From positions 1,116,001 to 1,180,000 of the forward strand of contig CBDFNN010000004.1 in assembly GCA_965250215.1 (NCBI GenBank): a stretch of 64,000 nt of DNA, in the 5' to 3' direction. The stretch is from CBDFNN01 sp965250215. GTDB lineage: Bacteria; Bacteroidota; Rhodothermia; Rhodothermales; DATKEJ01. Below the pieces are notes generated by a model. It did not search any database, had not been told where the DNA came from, and saw only the letters and a program-made list of their open reading frames with translations. The position numbers and the translations under genes are program-made. Position 1 is the first letter of the stretch. The number at the start of each line of letters is the position of its first letter. Of the stretch, positions 25,880 to 34,656 are shown in pieces.

Positions 25880-27682
25880 TCAATTATTTAGAACCACAGC
25901 CTTCGTTTCCGTGAATGAAGTCCCCTCAAAAACAATCAGATAGACTCCAGGTGCGAGACCCCTTCCGTCTATATCGAGGGAGTGAGTTCTACCACCACTT
26001 GTAAGACCTTCGAATATCACCGCAAATTCCCGTCCAATGGAATCGTACAATTTGGCGCTCACCCATTGATTTTCACGTGTAGCAAAACGAATCCGAGATG
26101 AGGACGAAAATGGATTTGGGTAAGCGTCGTAAACGATCTCGTCACCCGGTATTTCAACTTCGAGTTTCTTAGTTGGCCAATAATTAAAGTTTCCGTTAAT
26201 GTCTAGCGCTTTCACTCTGACGGAATATTCACCTGGACCGTCCAAGGGAATTTGATAGCTGTATTCCGAAATTCCGCCAGCAATGTTTTGTCCCTCGATG
26301 TAGGCAATAGATTCTAAAAAAGGACTATCTACAGCAAACTCAATATTGAATCCGAGAATATTGTCTTCTGAAAGAGTTGACCAACTTAGTTGGATAGCCT
26401 CGTCTTGAATACTTGCTGTGAATGGTCCTTTTTCTAGTCCACTTCCGTTGGTACAATTTTCAGAAATGAAAGATTGGTCATGAGGACGAATGATGAATAG
26501 CCCTTCTGCCATATTACTCACGGCAATGTTGCCGCTGCAAAAATAGGGGTAATTCGACCAACTACCTCCGAAGCGGGCAAGATCTGTGTCTGGAACGGTA
26601 TCGAAGTGACCGAGAGCTTGGAGCAGGTCACCCCTTTCATTGTCCACTGCGGCTTCACGGTCCAACTTGTACATCCTAAATCCTGAGTTATAGTTGGCCA
26701 TGAAAACGAAATCCTTTTGGATGTACAGATTGTGATCTATGGACATCGTGGAATGGGTAAACACCCTTGGGTTGGGATTGTCGAGGTCTGACATATCCCA
26801 GACAAAAGTGCGGGTGAATGCCTGTCCATTGGATTCGTCTAATTCGTCGTTAGAAAGAAAATATTCGTGATCATCCGTAAGCCATCCTTGGTGGATGTAG
26901 CCCGATGTCGGATATTCGCTCCGAGATATTTGGATGGGATTAGTCTTGTCGCTAAAGTCGACTATTGTAACGGTGTTGGTATTTGAGGCAATGCATATTT
27001 CCTTGCCAAGATGCTCCGCATCGGGACCTCGATAAATAACACATTGCGCGTCGTGAGTGTATCCATCCTCACTAAAACAACCGGCGAAAACAGGTTGGCT
27101 GGGATCTCTAATATCGATGGCGTGAAGTCCGCCTGAACAATTATTTGCGCTGCTACGACTCCCAACAGCATAGGCAAAACCCGATTCTTCATTGATGACC
27201 AAATTGTGGACTCGACTTACATTTCGGTATACAGCGATCGGATGGATATCCGGGACTGACTCGCGATCAACTGTTCTGACGACTCTAAGATCAACAACTT
27301 GAACGCCGTGGGCTAAAGCTTCACTAACAATAAAGGCGTGATCATTGTAGACCTTAATGTCGCGCCAACTACTGGGCGCCGTTTGGGTCTGAATCCGAAA
27401 GACGAGTTCGGGATTTGTGGCATCGGTAATATCTACGACAACGGTAGATTGGGCGGTGCCCATCAAGACGTATTCTCGGTTGTCGCTAGGGTCGGTCCAT
27501 CCCCAAATATCATTGCCATTCGAAGGAGTAGTGTTTAACCAGGAATTCGGTCTATGTGACATTAGGTCAACATTCCAACAGGGGTAGGTGCCAGCCATTC
27601 CGTCGAGGCATGCGGCTTCCTGCGCAAAGGCGCTTGATTGAGAAAAAAGGCTGGCCAAAAGTATGGCGCTAGCTAGTCGCAA
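25880..27682 (-). CDS. Choice-of-anchor B (LVIVD) protein with T9SS sorting domain
   Basis: The product has 600 residues with a TTG start followed by a signal peptide ending in AFAQ. Residues about 25-380 match the choice-of-anchor B family: NDIWGWTDPSDNREYVLMG, VVVDITDATNPEL, SWRDIKVYNDHAFIVSE, HNLVINEESGFAYAVG and GGLHAIDIRDPSQP. A fibronectin-like segment (about 400-505) follows, and then a T9SS type A domain (DAYPNPFSSSSRIRF ... GVYLIVFEG). The family occurs on cell surfaces with different anchors and unknown function. It is probably cotranscribed with the VCBS gene downstream. Confidence 0.9.
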   Translation of the reverse strand: MRLASAILLASLFSQSSAFAQEAACLDGMAGTYPCWNVDLMSHRPNSWLNTTPSNGNDIWGWTDPSDNREYVLMGTAQSTVVVDITDATNPELVFRIQTQTAPSSWRDIKVYNDHAFIVSEALAHGVQVVDLRVVRTVDRESVPDIHPIAVYRNVSRVHNLVINEESGFAYAVGSRSSANNCSGGLHAIDIRDPSQPVFAGCFSEDGYTHDAQCVIYRGPDAEHLGKEICIASNTNTVTIVDFSDKTNPIQISRSEYPTSGYIHQGWLTDDHEYFLSNDELDESNGQAFTRTFVWDMSDLDNPNPRVFTHSTMSIDHNLYIQKDFVFMANYNSGFRMYKLDREAAVDNERGDLLQALGHFDTVPDTDLARFGGSWSNYPYFCSGNIAVSNMAEGLFIIRPHDQSFISENCTNGSGLEKGPFTASIQDEAIQLSWSTLSEDNILGFNIEFAVDSPFLESIAYIEGQNIAGGISEYSYQIPLDGPGEYSVRVKALDINGNFNYWPTKKLEVEIPGDEIVYDAYPNPFSSSSRIRFATRENQWVSAKLYDSIGREFAVIFEGLTSGGRTHSLDIDGRGLAPGVYLIVFEGTSFTETKAVVLNN

Positions 27683-27861
27683 AGCTTCGCTTGATTTATG
27701 ACAGATCGAGATCGCACAAGATAGTCAGATTAGCTAGACTTTGAGAGGGAATAGGGAGTCAACACCTGCTATCAGAGACAATCGAGTGTCGATCAACAGG
27801 TCAGATTCTTGAGAGGGATCAGATGGGCTGGCAGTCTAGAACTACCAAGTGCAAAGTCTCT

Positions 27862-28326
27862 CTAGATATTTGTCTTGCTATAAAGCCTGAGAAGCTCTTT
27901 TTGAAACTCTATCTCTGCTCTCAACCACAAAGTAGCCCTTGTGACGCCGAATTGATTTACGAGGTAGTCGTAAAATCTTTGTTTCAGTTCGATTTTTTGA
28001 CGCTCGATTTCCAAAAGACCTCCTGAAAGAATTAACAATTCTTCTTCGGTTCCAAACTCTGCTGAACGGACAAGAGAATTCTGGTATTGCTCGCGACTAT
28101 CATCGAGAAGGAGGACTTCCTCCACATATTTCAAATACTCCGCAATGAAAACGTCATGCGCGAGATCAGAGAGGCCAATCTCTTTCTTTAGATACTTTTC
28201 CTTTTGGTTCAAAAGGGAATTGATGGCTTCTTTTCCTGTGGGGGCCGGAGCCGATTGTCCTAGTGTATTCCCAGCAAAAGCCAAAACGATTAGAATAGTT
28301 GAAAAGCTAGATTTAGAGAGTCGCAT
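27862..28326 (-). CDS. Small periplasmic helical protein in a sigma-factor operon
   Basis: I do not recognise a named family. The product has 154 residues: signal peptide MRLSKSSFSTILIVLAFAGNTLGQ, then an almost all-helical mature part rich in Glu, Leu, Lys and Tyr. The size, location and helicity recall Spy/CpxP-like or CnrX-like periplasmic sensors that sit in envelope-stress operons, but the LTxxQ motif of CpxP is absent. It lies 27 bp after the anti-sigma gene on the same strand, so it may be a third component sensing periplasmic stress. This role is an inference from position. Confidence 0.75.
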   Translation of the reverse strand: MRLSKSSFSTILIVLAFAGNTLGQSAPAPTGKEAINSLLNQKEKYLKKEIGLSDLAHDVFIAEYLKYVEEVLLLDDSREQYQNSLVRSAEFGTEEELLILSGGLLEIERQKIELKQRFYDYLVNQFGVTRATLWLRAEIEFQKELLRLYSKTNI

Positions 28327-28353
28327 GGTGGTAGATTCTTCTTAGAAATTGGA

Positions 28354-29271
28354 CTAGGAGTCCCTTGCGGAGGAGTTCACTTCTTCTGTGGTAAGGAGAG
28401 AAGGCGCTTCAACGAGATCATTGCTGATCTTGTTAGAGTTTTCCTCGACGATTTCTGCCCTTATAAATTGGGCATTAATTTCCGAGCCTACGAGGCTCTC
28501 TTGAATTTCTAATATTGATTCGACAGACTCCACCCCATAGCTTTCATGTAGACTGCTCAGAGAAATAGATTCTACAGGAGCTTGTTCGATGTTGAACATG
28601 AAACTGAAAACAGCCAAGCACGCAGCGGAAGCGGCAACGGCTGAGTAGCGAAATCGATTACTCCTGATGAGAGTCAGTCTACCGTGGGCAGGAGAAGGAT
28701 CAAGGCGTTTCTTTATCGAATAAACCTGCTCATCAAAAAAGCTATCCTTTGTTGATCCGAAGCTTGCTGGACCTTTTAGTGCGCTGTTCATCCACAATGG
28801 GATGTCTTCGTCGTGCACGATTCGCTCACGAACCTCTCCAAGGAATAAGTCGAAATAGTTTTGTGGAAGAGTCTCCGATTTTTGCGTTCCCACCCTACTG
28901 AGCATGTTGCCAAGAGCCGGAGAAACCAAGTCAGGTCTGTTAGACTCTGCAATCCGCTCCTTAACGCGATCGGTAAATCGCGCAAAATATTTGCTACTTC
29001 CACCCGGTACAGTTCCAGGAAGCGCGCGCTGAAGTTGTTGGGCAAGACCACCAGGAAGATCATTCAAAACGCGATCGCTTTCTTGAAAGCGAACTTCAGT
29101 TTTTACACGACTAACGAAATTCTCGTGGGCAGAGATTTCCTTGGTGTCTGGGGTCGATGCATAATCTTCCAAAAGGTCAAGCGAACTCGTTAACCACTCA
29201 GGCGCCAACAACCGTGCCTCATCTCGGCCGGCATTCTTGCCAAGATTATTTTGAGCTTGGTGCGAATTCAT
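28354..29271 (-). CDS. Membrane anti-sigma-like protein with four motif repeats
   Basis: The product has 305 residues. The cytoplasmic N-terminal 200 residues hold four copies, about 40-47 residues apart, of a motif with aromatic pairs followed by V/I-x-x-R/K-I/V/L: NFVSRVKTEV (51-60), YFARFTDRVKERI (95-107), YFDLFLGEVRERI (139-151) and FFDEQVYSIKKRL (178-190). One transmembrane helix follows (about 209-227, AVAASAACLAVFSFMFNI), then an acidic periplasmic tail. The ATG lies inside the 3' end of the sigma-factor gene (26-bp overlap), typical of a sigma/anti-sigma pair. Bacteroidota anti-sigma proteins often contain a single such motif. No zinc-binding ZAS motif is present. Confidence 0.8.
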   Translation of the reverse strand: MNSHQAQNNLGKNAGRDEARLLAPEWLTSSLDLLEDYASTPDTKEISAHENFVSRVKTEVRFQESDRVLNDLPGGLAQQLQRALPGTVPGGSSKYFARFTDRVKERIAESNRPDLVSPALGNMLSRVGTQKSETLPQNYFDLFLGEVRERIVHDEDIPLWMNSALKGPASFGSTKDSFFDEQVYSIKKRLDPSPAHGRLTLIRSNRFRYSAVAASAACLAVFSFMFNIEQAPVESISLSSLHESYGVESVESILEIQESLVGSEINAQFIRAEIVEENSNKISNDLVEAPSLLTTEEVNSSARDS

Positions 29272-29839
29272 CTCGTAAGGATTTCTCCAGTTTTTTTATT
29301 GCATGATGATAATTTGCCTTCAATGTGCCGGTACTTTTTCCAAGCATTAGAGCAATTTCATCATATTTGAGTCCTTCATAATACCGAAGACAAAAGACAG
29401 CTCGTTGCTGAGGTGGCAATTTCTGTATCGCGCCTTCAACGGCGGACACTCTTTCCTCGCGCAGTATCTCATTATCAGTACGAACGGTTTTGTCCATGAA
29501 GGGACGAACAATAGTGTCTAAACTGACATAGTCCCGTACACGTGCCCTCCTCAAATGTCCTAATGCAGCATTTACCGCGATACGGTATAGCCAGGTGAAA
29601 AAATTGGACTCCTCTCGAAAGTTGTCCAGCTTATTCCAAACGGTTACAAAGGTCTCCTGTGAGACGTCGTCCGCATCCTCGTGATTTCCAACAATCCTCC
29701 TGACGGTCCAATAAATACGCTCTTGATATCGACGTACCAATACATCGAAAGCGTAGTCTTTTTTGCCTGACTTGAACTCTTCTACTAGCTCTCGGTCGGA
29801 CCTGTCCGTTTTAAAAGGCTGTTTTTGCTTGAAATCCAT
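29246..29839 (-). CDS. ECF RNA polymerase sigma factor (RpoE-like)
   Basis: The product has 197 residues. Region 2 contains FDVLVRRYQERIYWTVRRIVGN followed by DADDVSQETFVTVW. Region 4 contains PPQQRAVFCLRYYEGLKYDEIALMLGKSTGTLKANYHHAIKKL, the recognition helix-turn-helix. It is the first gene of the operon with the membrane anti-sigma and the small periplasmic protein, so it should answer envelope signals and probably controls its own operon. It belongs to a different ECF subgroup from the gene at 3263. Confidence 0.95.
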   Translation of the reverse strand: MDFKQKQPFKTDRSDRELVEEFKSGKKDYAFDVLVRRYQERIYWTVRRIVGNHEDADDVSQETFVTVWNKLDNFREESNFFTWLYRIAVNAALGHLRRARVRDYVSLDTIVRPFMDKTVRTDNEILREERVSAVEGAIQKLPPQQRAVFCLRYYEGLKYDEIALMLGKSTGTLKANYHHAIKKLEKSLRDEFAPSSK

Positions 29840-29929
29840 GCTGTAGTCTGCCGGCTTTCCGCCGACCTCCGGAAATATGACGTCCTAGCGCCTCAAACGT
29901 TTAACGGACTAGAGGCTGGAAATCGAAAA

Positions 29930-29980
29930 CCAGCACCTAGCATCCAACACCTAGATTCCAGTATCCAGCACCCAGTATCG
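29930..29980. repeat. Degenerate CCAGCACCTAG/CCAGTATC word array
   Basis: Imperfect words (CAGCACCTAG, CATCCAACACCTAG, ATTCCAGTATC, CAGCACCCAGTATC) fill the gap between the sigma-factor start and the AAA+ ATPase stop. No promoter or terminator is obvious. Confidence 0.75.
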
Positions 29981-29985
29981 ATCCT

Positions 29986-31752
29986 TTACCTAACGAGCTG
30001 CTTTAGCTCGTCCACTCGACGGACTACATCTTCCCGATCCATTTCTCGATAATTAGTCGGAAGCATCTTTCTGCTTGTACATTCCATCACAGCGACCAGA
30101 TTTTGGAGCTCGATTTCCATGGGATAAGTCGGAGGAATGAAGTCATCTACTATCCGAGTAAGAATGTCCTTGTTGACGACCCCTTTCTCTTTACCTGTTG
30201 CTTCAGCAACAGCAAGGAATTTCGCCCTAGTCATAATGGCTTCCATCTCGGCACCACTGAAGGCACGTTCGCCCTTGTACAGCGCCTCTGGTACATCCTT
30301 TAAAGCCAACTTGATTTTGGTCTTTTTCATCATAACTTTTAGCAACTCTCTCCGGTCTGCTTGAGTCTCTGGGTAGAACAGCGCAAGGTGCTCTTCAGCA
30401 CGACCTTGACGTTTTAGGTCAATCGGCATGAGATCAGGTCTTGCAGTTACCAAGAACCAGATAATTTTACCCCTATTGTTGGAGTCGCTCATGAAACTGG
30501 CGATCTGACCAAATACACGGGCCGACACGCCAGAGTCACCTGAAGCATCACGATTGCCAAGGGCCGCATCTGCTTCGTCGATCATCACGGCAACAGGAGT
30601 CATTGCTTGAAGGAGGCTTAGAATTTTTTCAAGATTACCCTCGGTAACTCCTTGCCACTGAGATCTGAAATTTTTCAATTTCACCATGGGGATGCCCAAT
30701 TCTCCAGCAAAACAGGTGATAATAAACGTCTTTCCAGTACCAACTGGTCCGGCAATTAGATATCCCATGGGCATTACGTCTGGGCGTCCAGATTGCAAGG
30801 CCTTGGCAGCTTCGCGAAGGTGTTTTTTCGCTTCGCCGTGACCAGCTACAAGATCGAGATCGAAATCCGTCTCCACGAACTCCAACATACCATAGGCCTC
30901 AGCCTCGATGATCTCTTTCTTCTTAGTCGAGAGCTGTTCAAAAGTTAGCTTGTTCTTGTTCTCAAAAACATCCGCGAGTAAAGACCGCATTTGGATGTAA
31001 TTGACTCCAGCTGTGTGCTTTGCGAGAGCAGCTTGGGTCACGTCTGACTGCTTTGAAAAGTCTTTGCCTTTCGAAAAATGCCGAATAAAGTTGAGCCGCT
31101 CCTCTTCTTGTGGAATGACGATCTTCAGCTCAGCATTGTAGGGACTTTGAATTAGCTGCTGGCTAAGGTCGCGGAGATTTTCGGTCATCATCACGACCGT
31201 GAAATCTTTCTTTAGGAAAAGCGGATCGTGTGCCCATTTTTGAAGGAAGACCAAAGAATTTCTGTCTTCTGTCGAATATTGAGAAGCTTCTGCCATCGGG
31301 ATGATGGTTTCGGCATAGTCGATTATGCAAGCGATTCGCTTGTTGTCCGATAGTCTCAGTCGGAAGTAGTTTTCCAAAACAGCAAATACCCTAACCGGGT
31401 CCTTGGGTAGTTTCTGGGCGTACTCTGTCCCCGCAATGGAATCGAAACCGGATAGAGCTCTGTTGAAATCTTTTCGAGATTCTGGATCCGAAAAATGAAT
31501 GCCACCTGAACGATCAAAGAAAACAATGATATCTCGACTGGCGAAAAGATCGTTAACTAGAAAATCTCGGAGGGGTATGAATCCTTTTGTACCATCTTCC
31601 AATTCGGCCGGGACCAGGTCGCGAACGTTTCCATAGAGGATGAATTGGTTGATAGTTTTCGTGAAATACTTTCGCGCAAAGTTCTTGGCCCATTCTGGAT
31701 AATGCGCAATGTATTTCTCTAGTTCGCTAGTTTTGGAAGTTGCTTTCGCCAT
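29986..31752 (-). CDS. AAA+ ATPase with degenerate N-terminal AAA-like half
   Basis: The product has 588 residues. The C-terminal AAA+ module is intact: Walker A GPVGTGKT (335-342), Walker B VAVMIDEAD (387-395), sensor region VTARPD (435-440) and an arginine-containing RQGR (448-451). The N-terminal 280 residues look like a second AAA-like domain without a Walker A (INQFILYGNVRDLVP, CIIDYAETIIP as a Walker-B relic, MMTENLRDL). This layout, inactive half plus active half, recalls Ycf46-type AAA ATPases. There are no protease, helicase or DNA-binding motifs, so substrate and role are unknown. It is probably a single-gene unit. Confidence 0.85.
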   Translation of the reverse strand: MAKATSKTSELEKYIAHYPEWAKNFARKYFTKTINQFILYGNVRDLVPAELEDGTKGFIPLRDFLVNDLFASRDIIVFFDRSGGIHFSDPESRKDFNRALSGFDSIAGTEYAQKLPKDPVRVFAVLENYFRLRLSDNKRIACIIDYAETIIPMAEASQYSTEDRNSLVFLQKWAHDPLFLKKDFTVVMMTENLRDLSQQLIQSPYNAELKIVIPQEEERLNFIRHFSKGKDFSKQSDVTQAALAKHTAGVNYIQMRSLLADVFENKNKLTFEQLSTKKKEIIEAEAYGMLEFVETDFDLDLVAGHGEAKKHLREAAKALQSGRPDVMPMGYLIAGPVGTGKTFIITCFAGELGIPMVKLKNFRSQWQGVTEGNLEKILSLLQAMTPVAVMIDEADAALGNRDASGDSGVSARVFGQIASFMSDSNNRGKIIWFLVTARPDLMPIDLKRQGRAEEHLALFYPETQADRRELLKVMMKKTKIKLALKDVPEALYKGERAFSGAEMEAIMTRAKFLAVAEATGKEKGVVNKDILTRIVDDFIPPTYPMEIELQNLVAVMECTSRKMLPTNYREMDREDVVRRVDELKQLVR

Positions 31753-31913
31753 GCTCTTATATTGATTGAAGTCGGAAGATAAGAGATCAGAGGCTCGGGG
31801 GCTAGAGATATGATTTCTTGAGAGCTCGAAACCTGACTAGACGAAAAGCGACCCTCCCTCGAATCATCGTCCAGTTTCAAAAATGTCCGAGCCATTTTGC
31901 TACAAACTAATCC

Positions 31914-32105
31914 TCATGCTGTCCAACCAAGCAAGCCATCCGACGATTCACTCAATCTATCCCACCGTTCGCATTCGCTATCTCCTTCAGCCTTGATCGG
32001 ATGAGCTAGATTACGGGAGTGATGATGATCGCCCCCTGCTTTCTGATTCACGAAACCCAGAATAGACAGAGTGCCTTTGGGAGTCAGTTTCAAACTATCA
32101 ATCAT
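31914..32105 (-). CDS. Possible small protein, uncertain
   Basis: A 63-codon frame with ATG at 32105 is preceded by AGGAAG nine bases upstream, a fair ribosome-binding site. The product (starting MIDSLKLTPKGTLSIL and containing a Gly-Asp-His-His-His segment) matches nothing I know and has no signal peptide. It is flanked by sparse intergenic DNA (31753-31913 and 32106-32448). The case rests on the open frame and the possible RBS only. Confidence 0.3.
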   Translation of the reverse strand: MIDSLKLTPKGTLSILGFVNQKAGGDHHHSRNLAHPIKAEGDSECERWDRLSESSDGLLGWTA

Positions 32106-32448
32106 TGTTGTTTTCTTCCTGTTGTCTCCTGCGTCGCTGTAGGCCCATCAAGAGTACGGGGACTACGAGCAACCTGAAGCTTGTTGTTCTCTAGAATTCA
32201 ACAATGTCAGGGCGAAACCGCACGACACTGGCGCTCTTTTCTGGCTCAGAGCCTAGCAAGGGATTTGTCAAATCAAGATTTTATATTGAGGTAGAACAAT
32301 CGATTTGCACCGGTATGAATGTCAGTTTTTGTAAAGGGGAATAGTCAAAGTGGACCCCTAGGAATCATTAGTAAATTACTTTTTGAAAGACTACATTGGG
32401 ATATCCTCAATTTTGTTTACCTGAAGTGCGCCTTGTCGTTTCGCATTT
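32106..32448. other. Intergenic region, no gene seen
   Basis: This 343-bp gap lies before the acyltransferase. I see no tRNA, terminator or repeat in it. An 82-codon frame from 32319 overlaps the acyltransferase in another frame and does not look like protein. A promoter for the acyltransferase should lie here but I cannot place it. Confidence 0.5.
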
Positions 32449-33282
32449 TTGGGATACGCCTCGAAAACCAAACCTGCATTCGCTTTGTATATCCTCAAGG
32501 TTATACTGGCTTTTCTCCTGTCACTCGGACTAACACCGATAGTCGTGATAGTCGGCCTCTTCAATAGAGAGAAAGCGATTTCTCTAGTCGTTTGGTACTA
32601 CTCTCAATTCTTGGATATTTTCGAAGTATATGTTCGATTAGAACTTGAAGAGGGGATGGAAATAATACCATCTAATGTCGTTTTTCCGATTCTGAACCAC
32701 ACGAGTCTACTGGATCCAATAATAACCCCTATTGTCGGAGAACGTCCCTATCGAGGAATACTAAATTGGGAATTTTGTGCCATTCCGATTATTGGATGGC
32801 TCAGTGCCTTTTGCTCCTTCGTGATAGTCCGACAATTGCCAAAACTTGCACGTCGGAAAATCGACAAAACTGCAGTCGAATTTCTCAGAAATGGTGGCAG
32901 TGTTTGTTCGACTATCGAGGGTAAACGTTCAGAAGATGGCTCCTTGAGCAAGTACAAGAAAGGCCCAGTCGTCATGGCCATAAAGGCACAAGTCTCAATT
33001 TGCCCAATGGTAATTTTTGGCTCTCGTGCTGTCATGCCACATGGCTCGGCAGTGATCAAGAAAGGAAATATTTTGGTTAAAATGTTGAAACCGATTCCAA
33101 CCATTGGATTCAGCTATGAAGACCGAAATATGATTGTGGATCGCCTTGAGACAATTGCCGAAATGGAGTTGGGTCTTATTCCCAAAGTTCCATTGGCTCC
33201 TCTAAAACCTCTGGAGCGTGCCATGAGCGAAACGACTATACCTGATCAGTCCATAGCCGCCTCAGACGGAGCAGAAAACTAG
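32449..33282 (+). CDS. PlsC-type 1-acylglycerol-3-phosphate acyltransferase
   Basis: The product has 277 residues with a probable TTG start (an in-frame stop lies 27 bp upstream and no ATG precedes the first hydrophobic helix). A membrane segment, AFLLSLGLTPIVVIVGLF, comes first. The catalytic motif is NHTSLLDP (the NHxxxxD box), followed by ... IEGKRSEDGSLSKYKKGPV, the counterpart of the EGTRS box, with Lys where Thr is usual, and IKAQVSICPMVI. PlsC-type enzymes acylate lysophosphatidic acid to phosphatidic acid in phospholipid synthesis, although relatives acylate other lipids. It appears monocistronic. Confidence 0.85.
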   Translation: MGYASKTKPAFALYILKVILAFLLSLGLTPIVVIVGLFNREKAISLVVWYYSQFLDIFEVYVRLELEEGMEIIPSNVVFPILNHTSLLDPIITPIVGERPYRGILNWEFCAIPIIGWLSAFCSFVIVRQLPKLARRKIDKTAVEFLRNGGSVCSTIEGKRSEDGSLSKYKKGPVVMAIKAQVSICPMVIFGSRAVMPHGSAVIKKGNILVKMLKPIPTIGFSYEDRNMIVDRLETIAEMELGLIPKVPLAPLKPLERAMSETTIPDQSIAASDGAEN

Positions 33283-33309
33283 GAAAATCGGACCGGACTT
33301 GGTGTCGTC

Positions 33310-33771
33310 CTAATTTCCAAACTGTGAGAGGTGATGGTCGAGGTGTTTCGACCATAGAGTGCTCCACTCTGCTGCCGTCATCTTACCAAAAGAGATAGAC
33401 TCCTGACCTTCAAAATGGGCTTCTCCTAAGGAATTCGTCTTTTCCAAATGATCAAGCAACTTTCTGTGTTCTTGGTCGAAATTTTTTGCCTCGGTGACCA
33501 CAAGTTCAGGAGCTGTTCTCATGCTATGTTTGTAAGGCTTGGGACCTAATAGCATAGGCTTGATGAGTTTAATCGACAAAAATTTTACTACTGGATTCGG
33601 TTTTTTAAATCGCTCTTTGTGGTAAAACATCTCAAAGACAAGATTGCAGTGTGCCAGCACTTGAGCAACATCCATCTTGCCCCATTTACTTTTGGACTCA
33701 GGACTGAGAGAGTTTACTCGATCAATCAATCTGTCAAATCCACTCCGCTCAAAAATGTTAACTATTTCCAT
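33310..33771 (-). CDS. DUF1569 (DinB-like) protein, paralogue A
   Basis: The product has 153 residues of the DUF1569 family, a four-helix DinB-like fold. Landmarks are KWGKMDVAQVLAHCNLVFEM near the N-terminus and AEWSTLWSKHLDHHLSQFG at the end, which supply the His residues that form the metal site in DinB-like proteins. The function is unknown. It is a close tandem paralogue of the next gene (33804-34265), with equal length and the same motif order, and lies 32 bp after it. Confidence 0.88.
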   Translation of the reverse strand: MEIVNIFERSGFDRLIDRVNSLSPESKSKWGKMDVAQVLAHCNLVFEMFYHKERFKKPNPVVKFLSIKLIKPMLLGPKPYKHSMRTAPELVVTEAKNFDQEHRKLLDHLEKTNSLGEAHFEGQESISFGKMTAAEWSTLWSKHLDHHLSQFGN

Positions 33772-33803
33772 GAGAGTTTTAATTAGTATTTCTTTCGAAT
33801 CTG

Positions 33804-34265
33804 TTAAGCTCCAAACTGCCCTAGGTGGTGATCAAGATGTTTTGACCAGAGATTGCTCCACTCTTTAGCCGTCAAAGGGCCAAAGTTAGCCGATTCGGCT
33901 CCCTCGAAATGAGCAATTCCTCGATCGTATGTTTCATTTAGAAATCCGATCAATATTTCCTTTTCCTTTTCGAAATCCCGCTCATCGGTGATAATGAAAT
34001 GAGGAGCGGTTCTGCTATTCTTCTTGTAGGGTTTTGGACCAGTTAGCATTCCCTTTAGGAATAGTTTAAACATGAGTTTTGCAAAGCCGCCGGGCGCTTT
34101 ATAATTGCCGGAGTTGTAGTAGGAATCGAATCCAACATTGTTATGTGCCAACATCTGGGACACCTTCATTTTCCCCCATTTGGCCCTTGATTGCGGGTTA
34201 AGGCTGTTAATTCGTGCGATCAAGTGATCGAGATCGGCGTGGTCAAAGAGATTTCTGATTTCCAT
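33804..34265 (-). CDS. DUF1569 (DinB-like) protein, paralogue B
   Basis: The product has 153 residues, the tandem duplicate of the gene at 33310. It keeps the same signature: KWGKMKVSQMLAHNNVGF, LTGPKPYKKNSRTAP and KEWSNLWSKHLDHHLGQFG. The two copies have diverged in the middle and in charge. It is the upstream gene of the pair. An imperfect inverted repeat (34330-34385) lies 65 bp upstream of its start. The biochemical role is unknown. Confidence 0.88.
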   Translation of the reverse strand: MEIRNLFDHADLDHLIARINSLNPQSRAKWGKMKVSQMLAHNNVGFDSYYNSGNYKAPGGFAKLMFKLFLKGMLTGPKPYKKNSRTAPHFIITDERDFEKEKEILIGFLNETYDRGIAHFEGAESANFGPLTAKEWSNLWSKHLDHHLGQFGA

Positions 34266-34656
34266 GAGTCAAGTTAATTGTCAGGCCCACTGGTTCCCTC
34301 GTGTATCTAAATAGCAGAGCCGGATTGAAGGTTGAGATTAATAGCAGCTAGCATGCCTGTCATTAATCTCGATCTCATCTCAACCAATTACTAAGCTCAG
34401 CTTTGCCTAGCTTTGACTACTTGTGCAGAATTACGGGGCGAGAGTCATTGTACTATGAGCCAGTTGGATGAGGCTATCTGAAAGTATTCATTCGTAGCCT
34501 GAATTCAAATCCTAATAAGCTATTCCGAGTGTGACATTTTTCACTGAGATCTTATTGGACAGTTATGTGCAAGGATTCTGTTTCGGATGAATCTGATTCG
34601 ATACAAAAAAAACCCGATGACCACTGGTCAACGGGCTTGCTTAGAAAGCTAGAAAG
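34266..34656. other. Intergenic region with inverted repeat and terminator
   Basis: This 391-bp gap has no gene. It contains GGTTGAGATTAAT (34330-34342), whose complement reappears split as ATTAATCTC (34362-34370) and CTCAACC (34379-34385) with 8 extra bases between, so a bulged hairpin could form upstream of the DUF1569 gene. The aldolase terminator lies at 34605-34635, and AGAAAGCT is repeated near 34645-34660. Confidence 0.6.
34605..34635 (-). terminator. Intrinsic terminator of the aldolase gene
   Basis: CCCGATGACCA (34613-34623) pairs with TGGTCAACGGG (34625-34635) with one mismatch. On the minus strand the stem is followed by eight T residues (A-run 34605-34612). This is a textbook intrinsic terminator 20 bp after the aldolase stop. 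Confidence 0.95.

Noticed and set aside
32319..32567. 82-codon plus-strand frame before the acyltransferase
   Set aside because: It overlaps the acyltransferase in another frame, lacks a signal or motif, and the product does not look like protein.
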